Assembly (NCBI RefSeq): GCF_000203915.1
Contig: NC_008390.1
Location: 1,426,001-1,490,000 of the forward strand
Direction: 5' to 3'
Length of the DNA: 64,000 bases
DNA from: Burkholderia ambifaria AMMD
GTDB lineage: Bacteria; Pseudomonadota; Gammaproteobacteria; Burkholderiales; Burkholderiaceae
Part shown: piece after piece, positions 9,931-17,893 of the stretch
How the letters are laid out: the number at the start of each line of letters is the position of its first letter
How positions within the stretch are numbered: position 1 is the stretch's first letter
Made by a program: the position numbers and the translations under genes
The notes under the pieces: generated by a model
Databases searched by the model: none
Told to the model about the DNA's origin: nothing
What the model saw: only the letters and a program-made list of their open reading frames with translations

Positions 9931-10857
9931 ATGACGATGAAGATTGGCTGCGCGCCCTGCTGCTGGGGCGTCGACGACGTGAACAACCCGCACCTGCCGT
10001 CGTGGCGGCACGTGCTCGCCGAGGCCGCGCAGGCCGGCTACTCGGGCATCGAGCTCGGGCCCTACGGCTATATCCCGCTCGAACTCGACGTGGTGAGCGC
10101 GGAGCTCGAACGGCAGCGACTGAGCATCACCGCCGGCACGATCTTCGACGATCTGGTGTCGCCGGAGAACCTGCCGAACCTGCTGCGCCAGACGCGCGAG
10201 ATCTGCGCGCTGATCACGCAACTGCCGAAGCTGCCGACGCAGCACGGCCAGCGCTACGCGGCGCCGTATCTGGTCGTGATGGACTGGGGGCACGAGGAGC
10301 GCGACTACGCGGCCGGCCATACGGCGCGCGCGCCGCGCCTGGGCGCCGAGCGCTGGGCGCGGATGGTCGACCACATCCGCCGGATCGCGACGATCGCGCG
10401 CGACGAATTCGGCGTGCGCGCGGTGATCCATCCGCATGCGGGCGGCTACATCGAGTTCGCGGACGAGATCGACCGGATCGTCGCCGACATTGAGGCCAAC
10501 ACGGCCGGCCTGTGTCTCGACACCGGCCACCTGTACTACTCGGGGATGGATCCCGAGACCTGGCTGCGCCGCCATGCGGCGCGGCTCGACTATGTGCATT
10601 TCAAGGATATCGACGCGGCCGTCTACGACGCGGTGATGGGCGAGCACATCGCGTTCTTCGCGGCCTGCGCGCGCGGCGTGATGTGCCCGATCGGCACCGG
10701 CGTGCTCGACTACCGCGCGATCCGCCGCGCGCTCGACGATATCGGCTATGCCGGCTACATCACGATCGAACAGGAGCGCGATCCGCGCAACGCCGGCACG
10801 AGCCTGCGCGACGTCGCGGCGAGCCGCGCGTTTCTCGCGTCGGCCGGATTCGCATGA
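9931..10857 (+). CDS. IolE-like TIM-barrel protein, putative inosose dehydratase
   Basis: This 308-residue xylose-isomerase-like TIM-barrel protein resembles inosose dehydratases, which convert scyllo-inosose to the trihydroxycyclohexanedione used by IolD. The N-terminal CAPCCWGVDD segment, IELGPYGY, IHPHAGGYIEF, CLDTGHLYYSG, HFKDID and TIEQERD motifs provide the expected metal ligands (Glu, Asp, His, Glu). A canonical iolE may also exist with the leftward iolCD operon beyond the window edge. This copy could therefore act on another inositol isomer or on the product of the dehydrogenase encoded just downstream. ATG codons at 9931 and 9937 are both possible starts. Confidence 0.75.
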   Translation: MTMKIGCAPCCWGVDDVNNPHLPSWRHVLAEAAQAGYSGIELGPYGYIPLELDVVSAELERQRLSITAGTIFDDLVSPENLPNLLRQTREICALITQLPKLPTQHGQRYAAPYLVVMDWGHEERDYAAGHTARAPRLGAERWARMVDHIRRIATIARDEFGVRAVIHPHAGGYIEFADEIDRIVADIEANTAGLCLDTGHLYYSGMDPETWLRRHAARLDYVHFKDIDAAVYDAVMGEHIAFFAACARGVMCPIGTGVLDYRAIRRALDDIGYAGYITIEQERDPRNAGTSLRDVAASRAFLASAGFA

Positions 10858-10920
10858 ACGATCGACCGCCTGAACCTTTGAACATCTGAACACCTGAACA
10901 CGGACAGGAACACGACAATC

Positions 10921-12093
10921 ATGATCGACGGACAGATTCTGCTCGGACATTCGATTCCCTGGGGCATGGTCGGCGGCGGCCTCGGCAGCCAGATCGGCTA
11001 CAGCCACCGGTCGGCCTCGTTGCGCGACGGCAGCTTCCGGCTGGTCGCCGGCGCGTTCGATATCGATGCCGAGCGCGGGCGGCAGTTCGGCGTGAAGCTC
11101 GGCGTCGACGCCGGGCGCTGCTATCCCGACTACCGGACGATGTTCGATGCCGAGGCGCGCCGCGCCGATGGCATCCGCGCGGTGTCGATCGCGACGCCGA
11201 ACAACACGCACTTCGAGATCTGCCGCGCGGCGCTCAACGCAGGGCTGCATGTGGTCTGCGAGAAGCCGCTGTGCTTCACGACCGCGGAGGCCGAGGCGCT
11301 CCAGCGGCTGTCGGTCGAGAAGAACCGCATCGTCGGCGTCGCGTACGGCTATTCGGGCCACCAGATGATCGAGCAGGCGCGCGAGATGATCGCGCGCGGC
11401 GATCTCGGCGAGATCCGCATCGTGCAGATGCAGTTTGCCCACGGCTTTCACAGCGAGGGTGTCGAGGCCGCCAGCGCGGCCGCGCGCTGGCGCGTCGATC
11501 CGACGTTCGCGGGCCCGAGCTACGTGCTCGGCGACATCGGCACGCACCCGCTGTACATCTCGGAGGTGATGGCGCCCGAGCTGAAGATCCGCCGGCTGAT
11601 GTGCTCGCGGCAGAGCTTCGTGAAGAGCCGCGCGCCGCTCGAGGACAACGCGTTCACGATCATGGAATACGACACGGGCGCGATCGGCTACGTCTGGTCG
11701 AGCGCGGTGAACGCGGGCTCGATGCACGGGCAGAAGGTGCGCGTGATCGGCTCGAAGGCGAGCGTCGAATGGTGGGACGAGCATCCGAACCAGTTGCGCT
11801 ACGAAATCCAGGGGCAGCCCGCGCAGGTGCTCGATCGCGGGATGGGCTATCTGCATCCGCACGCATTGCGCGAGGATCGCATCGGCGCCGGGCATCCGGA
11901 AGGGCTGTTCGAAGCGTGGTCGAACCTGTATGCGCGTTTCGCGCTCGCGATGGACGCGGCCGATCGCGGCGACACGCAAGCATTGCAGAACATCTGCTTT
12001 CCGGACGTTCACGCAGGCGTCGAAGGCGTGCGCTGGGTGGAGAACTGCGTGCGCTCCGCCGATGCGGGCGGCGTGTGGGTCGACTATCGTTGA
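10921..12093 (+). CDS. Second Gfo/Idh/MocA-family dehydrogenase of the inositol locus
   Basis: This 390-residue NAD(P)-dependent oxidoreductase is longer than IolG. It has the dinucleotide motif GMVGGGLGSQIG near residue 15, the cofactor and catalytic EKPL at 114-117, and a GDIGTHPLYI segment giving Asp205 and His209 as likely catalytic residues. All key residues of the family appear intact. It ends the rightward operon and probably oxidises a different inositol isomer or derivative from IolG, such as scyllo-inositol or an inosose-linked sugar. That assignment is inference from context, and the exact substrate cannot be read from the sequence. Confidence 0.85.
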   Translation: MIDGQILLGHSIPWGMVGGGLGSQIGYSHRSASLRDGSFRLVAGAFDIDAERGRQFGVKLGVDAGRCYPDYRTMFDAEARRADGIRAVSIATPNNTHFEICRAALNAGLHVVCEKPLCFTTAEAEALQRLSVEKNRIVGVAYGYSGHQMIEQAREMIARGDLGEIRIVQMQFAHGFHSEGVEAASAAARWRVDPTFAGPSYVLGDIGTHPLYISEVMAPELKIRRLMCSRQSFVKSRAPLEDNAFTIMEYDTGAIGYVWSSAVNAGSMHGQKVRVIGSKASVEWWDEHPNQLRYEIQGQPAQVLDRGMGYLHPHALREDRIGAGHPEGLFEAWSNLYARFALAMDAADRGDTQALQNICFPDVHAGVEGVRWVENCVRSADAGGVWVDYR

Positions 12094-12364
12094 GCGATGG
12101 CAGCCGATGCGCGGCATCGGTAGCGGCCCTGATCTTTACGGCGCGGCGAGCGCATTGGAAAATGGGCTCCGGTACGGTTCCATTAGGGTTCCCGTATCGC
12201 CGTGGAGCGTGTGCAGGTGATGATCGAGCGCGTGGGAGCGAGCAGGCGGCACGGGCCGTGCCGCAAACGTGATTAAATTCGCCCTTCATGCATGTATTCA
12301 GGGGAGTCCCGGGCCGCGCCCACAGGCCGCGCGTGCGTCGGGGCCGTCAACTTCGCGCTATCCG

Positions 12365-13249
12365 ATGAGTTCATCCGAGAAACCTCCCGCCACCGTCGAG
12401 CAGTTCCTGCAGCATCTGACGCAGGAGTACGACGGCCTCAGCAATCGCCTGAAGGTGATTGCGCGTCATGTGGAAACGCATCGCGACCAGCTTGGCCTGG
12501 AGGGCATCCAGTCGCTCGCGGAGGCCTGCGGCGTCCAGCCGTCGGCCGTCGTGCGGTTCGCGAAGCATTTCGGCTTCTCCGGCTTCTCCGAGATGCAGCG
12601 GCTGTTCCGCGAGGGCCTGGCCCAGCAGATCGCGCCGGGCCGCGCGTACAACCTGCGGTTGCGCGACGTGATCGAATCGGGCTCGTCGAGCCTGCAGCCC
12701 GAGCAGATCGCCGACGAATTCATCAAGGGCAGCATCGCCGGGATGCAGCAGCTGCGGCAGACGCTCGATCCGCAGGCGCTCGCGCAGGCCGTCGACCTGC
12801 TCGCCGACACGCAGGCAATCTGGATCGCCGGTTCGCGCCGCGCGTTTCCGATCGCCGTGTATCTCGACTATGCGCTGCAGCACACCGACAAGCGCATCGG
12901 CCTGTTCAGCGCGCTCGGCAGCATGCATCTCGGCCAGATCCGCTCGGTGCGCGAGGGCGACGTGATGATCGTGATCTCGTTCATGCCGTATGCGGAAGAG
13001 ACCGTGCAGGTCGCGCAGCAGGCCGTGCAGCGCGGCGCGCGCCTGATCGCGATCACCGATAGCCGGATGAGCCCGCTCGCGCGGGAGGCCGAGGTGACGC
13101 TGATGGTGCAGGACAGCGCGACGTTCGGGTTCCGCGCGCTGACCGCGACGATGGGCCTCGCGCAGAGCCTGTTCGTCGCGCTCGCGTACCGCCTCGAACT
13201 GTCGTACCTGCCGACCGCCGACGGCGCGCACGGCACGAAGGCCGGCTGA
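12365..13249 (+). CDS. iolR: RpiR-family transcriptional regulator, probable inositol regulator
   Basis: This 294-residue protein has an N-terminal RpiR helix-turn-helix (ESIQ-like segment GIQSLAEACGVQPSAVVRFAKHFGFSGFSEMQRLF, residues about 44-78, here named by its ends). A C-terminal SIS sugar-phosphate-binding domain follows (IWIAGSRRAFPIA, GDVMIVISFMPYAEE, ARLIAITD). RpiR regulators often control inositol operons in proteobacteria, with a phosphorylated intermediate as ligand. I start at ATG 12365 (MSSSEKPP); an in-frame GTG at 12269 would add 32 low-complexity residues, and neither has a good ribosome-binding site. It probably represses the iol promoters around 4050-4100. The gene name rests on context. 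Confidence 0.8.
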   Translation: MSSSEKPPATVEQFLQHLTQEYDGLSNRLKVIARHVETHRDQLGLEGIQSLAEACGVQPSAVVRFAKHFGFSGFSEMQRLFREGLAQQIAPGRAYNLRLRDVIESGSSSLQPEQIADEFIKGSIAGMQQLRQTLDPQALAQAVDLLADTQAIWIAGSRRAFPIAVYLDYALQHTDKRIGLFSALGSMHLGQIRSVREGDVMIVISFMPYAEETVQVAQQAVQRGARLIAITDSRMSPLAREAEVTLMVQDSATFGFRALTATMGLAQSLFVALAYRLELSYLPTADGAHGTKAG

Positions 13250-13304
13250 CCATGCGCTTGCCCGCCGCCCGCGGGATTGCCCGGCGGGCGGCGCACCCGT
13301 CCGC

Positions 13305-14825
13305 TTACTTCGCGGTCGGCATCGCGAACTCGGCGCCCTTGCCGATGCTCGACGACCAGCGCTGCATCACCGACTTCTGGCGCGTGTAGAAGCGCACGCC
13401 TTCCTCGCCGTACGCATGCATGTCGCCGAACAGGCTCTTCTTCCAGCCGCCGAAGCCGTGCCATGCCATCGGCACCGGAATCGGCACGTTGATGCCGACC
13501 ATGCCGACCTGGATGCGCCGCGCGAACTCGCGTGCGATGCCGCCGTCGCTCGTGTAGCAGGCGACGCCGTTGCCGAATTCGTGCGCGTTGATCAGGTCGA
13601 CCGCTTCGCCGAAGTCCTTCACGCGCACGCAGCCGAGCACCGGCCCGAAGATTTCTTCCTTGTAGATGCGCATGTCGGGGCTCACGTGATCGAACAGCGT
13701 GCCGCCGGTGAAGAAGCCTTCCTCGCGGCCCGGCACGCGCAGCCCGCGCCCGTCGACCACCAGTTGCGCGCCTTCGCTGACGCCTTGCTCGATATAGCCT
13801 TCGATGCGCTTGAGCGCTTCGCCGGTGACGATCGGGCCCATCTCGACTTCCGGCTGCATCCCGTCGCCGATCACCAGCTTGCGCGCGCGCTCGGCGACCG
13901 CCGGCACGATCCGGTCGGCCACGTCGCCGACCAGCACCGCGATGCTGATCGCCATGCAGCGTTCGCCGGCCGAGCCGTACGCGGCGCCGATCAGCGCATC
14001 GACCGCCTGCTCGATGTTCGCGTCCGGCATCACGACGAGGTGGTTCTTCGCGCCACCGAGCGCCTGCACGCGCTTGCCCGACTGCACCGCGCGCTGCTGC
14101 ACGTAGGCCGCGATCGGCGTCGAGCCGACGAAGCTGACGGCCTGCACGTCCGGGTGGTCGAGCAGCGCGTCGACCGCGCCCTTGTCGCCCTGCACGACGT
14201 TGAACACGCCGGCGGGGAGGCCGGCCTGCGTGAGCAGGTCGGCGATGAACAGCGCCGCCGACGGGTCGCGCTCGCTCGGCTTCAGCACGAACGTGTTGCC
14301 CGTCGCGAGCGCGACCGGGAACATCCAGCACGGCACCATGCACGGGAAGTTGAACGGCGTGATGCCCGCGACGACGCCGAGCGGCTGGCGCATCGTCCAG
14401 TTGTCGATGCCGGTGCTGACCTGGTCGGTGAAGTCGCCCTTCAGCAATTGCGGCACGCCGCACGCGAACTCGATGATGTCGATGCCGCGCGCGACTTCGC
14501 CCTGCGCGTCGGAGAACACCTTGCCGTGCTCGGCCGTGATGATCGCCGCGAGCGTGTCGCGGTGCTCGTTCATCAGTTGCAGGAAGCGGTGCAGCACACG
14601 GGCGCGGCGGATCGGCGGCGTGTCGGCCCAGGTCGGGAACGCGGCATGGGCCGACGCGACGGCGCGCTGCACTTCGTCGCCGTCGGCGAGCGCGACGCGG
14701 CGCACCGCGCGGCCCAGCGCCGGGTTGAGGACGTCCTGGAAGCGGCCGCTGCGGCCGGCAACGGGCGCGCCGTCGATGTAGTGGCCGACGTCGGCGTCGG
14801 ACGTGTAGGCGGGAACCGGGTTCAT
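13305..14825 (-). CDS. mmsA: CoA-acylating (methyl)malonate-semialdehyde dehydrogenase
   Basis: This 506-residue aldehyde dehydrogenase of the MmsA/IolA type converts malonate semialdehyde to acetyl-CoA, or methylmalonate semialdehyde to propionyl-CoA, with loss of CO2. The catalytic Cys is at residue 290 in [11 protein letters not shown]. The cofactor-binding segments [12 protein letters not shown] and [11 protein letters not shown] are present. The start ATG at 14825 has a strong AGGAGA box just upstream. It is the last step of inositol breakdown and could equally serve valine catabolism. It is transcribed leftward, convergent with the RpiR gene and divergent from a LysR regulator 108 bases away. 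Confidence 0.93.
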   Translation of the reverse strand: MNPVPAYTSDADVGHYIDGAPVAGRSGRFQDVLNPALGRAVRRVALADGDEVQRAVASAHAAFPTWADTPPIRRARVLHRFLQLMNEHRDTLAAIITAEHGKVFSDAQGEVARGIDIIEFACGVPQLLKGDFTDQVSTGIDNWTMRQPLGVVAGITPFNFPCMVPCWMFPVALATGNTFVLKPSERDPSAALFIADLLTQAGLPAGVFNVVQGDKGAVDALLDHPDVQAVSFVGSTPIAAYVQQRAVQSGKRVQALGGAKNHLVVMPDANIEQAVDALIGAAYGSAGERCMAISIAVLVGDVADRIVPAVAERARKLVIGDGMQPEVEMGPIVTGEALKRIEGYIEQGVSEGAQLVVDGRGLRVPGREEGFFTGGTLFDHVSPDMRIYKEEIFGPVLGCVRVKDFGEAVDLINAHEFGNGVACYTSDGGIAREFARRIQVGMVGINVPIPVPMAWHGFGGWKKSLFGDMHAYGEEGVRFYTRQKSVMQRWSSSIGKGAEFAMPTAK

Positions 14826-14904
14826 CGTGTCTCCTGGGGATGGGGGCGAATGGAGCCTAGTCTAGGCAAAGCGGCGGGGCGGGAGAAGGCCGCGCAGCTT
14901 GATT

Positions 14905-14932
14905 CACTGTTCAGAATTCTGAATAATCAGTG
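14905..14932. promoter_or_regulatory. Nested inverted repeat in the mmsA-lysR divergent promoter
   Basis: A perfect 14-base palindrome, TTCAGAATTCTGAA, lies at 14910-14923. It is flanked by CACTG (14905-14909) and CAGTG (14928-14932). The element ends two bases before the LysR start codon, where a ribosome-binding site would normally be. Its position suggests an autoregulatory operator that also blocks translation or transcription initiation of lysR and could activate mmsA. LysR proteins are known to bind such dyads in divergent promoters; the specific link is inferred. Confidence 0.55.
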
Positions 14933-14933
14933 G

Positions 14934-15869
14934 ATGAATCAGCAAAATGTCCAGGCGCTCTGGCCGCATATCCATTCGCTGACGGTGCTCGCCGCCGCTG
15001 GCAGTTTCACGGCCGCCGCGCAGCGGCTCGGCATCAGCAAGGCCGCGATGAGCCAGCGCATCGCCGATCTCGAGAAGGCGGCCGGCGTGCCGCTCGTGCG
15101 GCGCACCACCCGCAGCGTGCGGCTCACCGACGCGGGGCAGACGCTGGTCGACAGCACGCGCGACGCGTTCGAGTCGATCGGCCAGCATTTCGCGCGCGTG
15201 AAGGATCTGGCCGGCGAACCGCGCGGGCTGCTGCGCGTGACGGCGCCCGTCGCGCTCGGGCGCCAGCAGGTGGTGCCGCACCTGCCCGATTTCCTGCGGC
15301 AGCATCCGGGCGTGCACATCGAGCTCGACCTGTCCGACCGGCTGCATTCGCTGACGCAGGAGGGTTTCGATCTCGCGATCCGCCATACGACGACCGCGCC
15401 GCAGACCCACGTCGCGTGGAAGCTGTGCGACACGCGTTCGCTGCTGGTCGCGAGCCGCCACTACCTCGATGCGCGCGGCGCGCCGCGCCACCCGAGCGAA
15501 CTCGTCGATCACAGCTGCCTGTGCTACCTGCGCGACAACGAGCCGGCCGCCTGGAGCTTCGAGCCCGACGGCCGGCGTCGCCAGCGCGTGAGCGTGCCGG
15601 TGCGCGGCAGCTTCGCGGCCAACAACAGCGAGGCGATGCGCGAGGCCGCGCTCGGCGGGCTCGGCATCGCGCTGCTGCCGGATTTCAGCGCGCAGCGCGA
15701 TCTCGACGCAGGCCGGCTCGTCGCGCTGCTCGACGGCTGGCGGCCGTCCGGCGCGTTCGGCGACCATATCTTCGCGATCCGGCCGTACAGTCCGGTCGTG
15801 CCGAGCGCGGTGCGCGCGCTGGTGCGGCACCTGCGCGAGCGGCTCGCCGGCGGTTTTTCGGGCGCCTGA
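14934..15869 (+). CDS. LysR-family transcriptional regulator
   Basis: This 311-residue LysR regulator has an N-terminal winged helix-turn-helix (SFTAAAQRLGISKAAMSQRI, residues about 22-41) and a substrate-binding effector domain of the CrgA-like type (GLLRVTAPVALGRQQVVPHLPDFL onward, named by its ends). It starts at ATG 14934; the frame is open far upstream, but that stretch is antisense to mmsA. Being divergent from mmsA, it most plausibly controls that gene and itself through the inverted repeat next to its start. The effector is unknown. No obvious purine-rich ribosome-binding site precedes the ATG. Confidence 0.9.
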   Translation: MNQQNVQALWPHIHSLTVLAAAGSFTAAAQRLGISKAAMSQRIADLEKAAGVPLVRRTTRSVRLTDAGQTLVDSTRDAFESIGQHFARVKDLAGEPRGLLRVTAPVALGRQQVVPHLPDFLRQHPGVHIELDLSDRLHSLTQEGFDLAIRHTTTAPQTHVAWKLCDTRSLLVASRHYLDARGAPRHPSELVDHSCLCYLRDNEPAAWSFEPDGRRRQRVSVPVRGSFAANNSEAMREAALGGLGIALLPDFSAQRDLDAGRLVALLDGWRPSGAFGDHIFAIRPYSPVVPSAVRALVRHLRERLAGGFSGA

Positions 15870-15876
15870 GCGGCGC

Positions 15877-15938
15877 GCGCGGCCGTGCCTGCCTGCCCCA
15901 TGGCCGTGCCTGGGCGGCGCGGGCAGGCACGGCCGCGC
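15877..15938. repeat. Long GC-rich inverted repeat downstream of lysR
   Basis: Two 17-base arms are perfectly complementary: 15877-15893 and 15922-15938, separated by a 28-base loop. The loop holds a direct copy of the arm's GGCCGTGCCTG at 15902-15912. There is no T-run, so it is not a classical intrinsic terminator. It could be a stable mRNA 3' structure for lysR or an intergenic repeat element. Whether it recurs elsewhere in the genome cannot be seen here. Confidence 0.5.
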
Positions 15939-16000
15939 TGCGGTAAAATCGCCGCTTCCTCCCGCGCCCGTGTGGCGCGTCATTCGAAGGTCGACAGCCG

Positions 16001-16228
16001 ATGCAGATTCACAAGGAAGTGGACGCGCGCGGGCTTAACTGCCCGTTGCCGATCCTGCGCGCCAAGAAAGCGCTCGCCGATATGGAGAGCGGGCAGATCC
16101 TCAAGGTGCTCGCGACCGATCCGGGCTCGCAGCGCGATTTCGCCGCGTTCGCGAAGCAGACGGGCAACGAGATCGTCGAAGTCACGACCCAGGACAAAAC
16201 CTTCGTATTCCTGATGCGCCGCCGCTGA
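16001..16228 (+). CDS. TusA/SirA-like sulfurtransferase protein
   Basis: This 75-residue protein has the single-domain TusA (SirA) fold. The hallmark CPxP motif gives the sulfur-carrying Cys14 in ARGLNCPLPILRAKKAL, and the second half reads VLATDPGSQRDFAAFAKQTGNEIVE, named here in family terms. Family members shuttle persulfide sulfur for tRNA thiolation, molybdenum-cofactor or sulfur oxidation pathways. It stands alone, downstream of the long hairpin and upstream of a hypothetical gene, so its partner cannot be inferred. The length is normal for the family. Confidence 0.88.
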   Translation: MQIHKEVDARGLNCPLPILRAKKALADMESGQILKVLATDPGSQRDFAAFAKQTGNEIVEVTTQDKTFVFLMRRR

Positions 16229-16452
16229 CGGCCCGCATCACGCGCCTCTCGCGGCACCCGGCCGGGCAGCGCCCGTTGGCCCGACCGCGCCTCCGATGCC
16301 TCTGACAATTCTTAAACCTCGTCGCACGACCGGCTGCGTATACTGACCCGGCCGGTCGTCCGTCTCGGATGGATGCGCCGGCCACGGTACGTCATACGAG
16401 GCGGGCACGGGGGCCATGCCTGACGCTACCGTCGTACAAACGGGGAGAGGAC

Positions 16453-16842
16453 ATGTCCTTCAGACAAGGGACCATTCGAAGTCCGTCCGCGGCGGAACGC
16501 ATCGCGCCCGCACGCGCGGCGGGGTCGAGCCGGATCGAGCTCGACCCGCAACAGGATCGCCACGCGCGTGCCGCGCTGGAGGCCTATGCCGATTCGGCGG
16601 CGGCCGAGATGCCGTGGCTGGCCGAATCGCTCGACGAACGATTGCGCGACGCCGCGCATGGCGACGGCGCGGGCCTCACGTATTGCGGCGCGACGGTCGA
16701 ACGCGTGTTCGATCTCGCGCACGCGTGGGCGGCGAGCCAGCCCGACTATGCGGCGCCGGCGTGGGAGCGCGTGCGCGGCCAGCTGGAGCGGATGCTGCGG
16801 CAGCCGATGCTGCGGCAGCCGACGCTGCGGCAGCCGGAGTAG
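16453..16842 (+). CDS. Hypothetical protein with C-terminal LRQP repeats
   Basis: I do not recognise a family for this 129-residue protein. It starts at ATG 16453 (MSFRQGTIRSP), preceded by GGGGAGAGG, an excellent ribosome-binding site. The middle contains a mostly helical, acidic segment (DPQQDRHARAALEAYADSA, WLAESLDERLRD). The C-terminus is three copies of a five-residue unit, MLRQP-MLRQP-TLRQP, encoded by perfect or near-perfect 15-base repeats. There is no signal peptide or membrane segment. Codon use matches its neighbours, so it is likely a native gene restricted to related bacteria. Confidence 0.65.
   Translation: MSFRQGTIRSPSAAERIAPARAAGSSRIELDPQQDRHARAALEAYADSAAAEMPWLAESLDERLRDAAHGDGAGLTYCGATVERVFDLAHAWAASQPDYAAPAWERVRGQLERMLRQPMLRQPTLRQPE
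16792..16836 (+). repeat. Three tandem 15-base in-frame repeats
   Basis: Units ATGCTGCGGCAGCCG (16792-16806), an identical copy (16807-16821) and one with a single change (16822-16836) encode M/T-LRQP at the end of the hypothetical protein. Copy number could vary by slipped-strand replication without shifting the frame. Confidence 0.85.
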
Positions 16843-17188
16843 CCGTCGCTCGGTCGGCGGCGGCGTGTGCCGACCGACGATTTTGCCGAGCCGATGGCCC
16901 GGTTGGCGGGCGCCGACCAGGGCGCGTAATCGCGCGATCGGCAGGATTATTCGAATAAAGGACCGTAGTCCGCGCAATTTCTTGGCGAATTTCATACTAC
17001 TATGATGAAATCGCCGGTTCGTCCGTGCCCCGTTTTTGAGATATTGGCCGGGGCGCCGTGTCACGCAGGGTGCGCGAGCGGCCAAACGGCGGCTCGCCGG
17101 CCGGCGTCGGAAGCCGTGCCCGTGCGGCGCGGCGGAGTGAGCGCGGGGAGCTTGAACTGGACGAATCGATTTCGATTTGCGGGGTGCT
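16843..17188. other. Gene-free 346-base region upstream of the response-regulator operon
   Basis: No convincing gene is seen. The centre is AT-rich for this genome, and it contains an imperfect inverted repeat, GCGAATTTCAT at 16985-16995 and ATGAAATCGC at 17005-17014, with one unpaired base in the left arm. This could be a promoter or operator for the signalling operon starting at 17189. Confidence 0.4.
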
Positions 17189-17893
17189 ATGAGAATTGCT
17201 GTACTGGATGACGATCCGGCCCAGACGGATTTCGTCAGTCAAACGCTGACGGCCGCCGGCCACACGTGCTATGCGTTCAAGGAAGGCAAGGCCCTGAAGA
17301 AGCGTCTGCAGCGCGAGACGTTCGATCTGCTCGTGCTCGACTGGAACGTGCCCGACATGTCCGGCGAGGAAGTGCTGAAGTGGGTCCGTGCGAACCAGTC
17401 CGAGCACAGCCTGCCGATCATCTTCATGACGAGCCGCGACGACGAGGCGGGGATCACGCAGATCCTCAACGCCGGCGCCGACGATTACGTGGTCAAGCCC
17501 GTGTCGGGCCCGATCCTGCGCGCGCGCATCGGCTCGCTGCTGCGCCGCGCGTATCCGGTCAATCCGGAGGCGACCGTTCGCGAGTTCGACCAGTTCCGCT
17601 TCGACGTGAACCTGAAGCAGGCCTATGTCGGCGACAAGGCCGTGAGCCTCACGCAGAAGGAATTCGAGCTCGCGCTGCTGCTGTTCCAGCATCTCGACCG
17701 GCCGCTGTCGCGCGCGCACATTCTCGATCTCGTGTGGAAGCAGGCGACCGACATTCCGTCGCGCACGATGGACACGCACATCTCGATGCTGCGCACGAAG
17801 CTCGGCCTGCGGCCGGAAAACGGCTATCGCCTCGCGCCGATCTACGGCTACGGCTACCGGCTCGAGCGCGTCGGCCAGGGAGAACCGGAGTGA
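17189..17893 (+). CDS. OmpR-family two-component response regulator
   Basis: This 234-residue protein has a receiver domain (residues 1-118) with the acidic pocket VLDDDP at 5-10, phospho-acceptor Asp51 in LVLDWNVPDM, FMTSRDDE and DYVVKP. A C-terminal OmpR/PhoB winged-helix DNA-binding domain follows (SLTQKEFELALLLF to IYGYGYRLE, named by its ends). I start at ATG 17189 (MRIAVLDDD). Its stop overlaps the GTG of the LysM-FecR gene by four bases. The cognate kinase is almost certainly the CHASE2 histidine kinase two genes downstream. Confidence 0.93.
   Translation: MRIAVLDDDPAQTDFVSQTLTAAGHTCYAFKEGKALKKRLQRETFDLLVLDWNVPDMSGEEVLKWVRANQSEHSLPIIFMTSRDDEAGITQILNAGADDYVVKPVSGPILRARIGSLLRRAYPVNPEATVREFDQFRFDVNLKQAYVGDKAVSLTQKEFELALLLFQHLDRPLSRAHILDLVWKQATDIPSRTMDTHISMLRTKLGLRPENGYRLAPIYGYGYRLERVGQGEPE

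Noticed and set aside
12156..12182. TGGAA-N17-TTCCA repeat upstream of the RpiR gene as an operator
   Set aside because: Arms are only five bases, an overlapping AATGG/CCATT repeat has a different centre, and similarity to the 4051-4094 motifs is weak.
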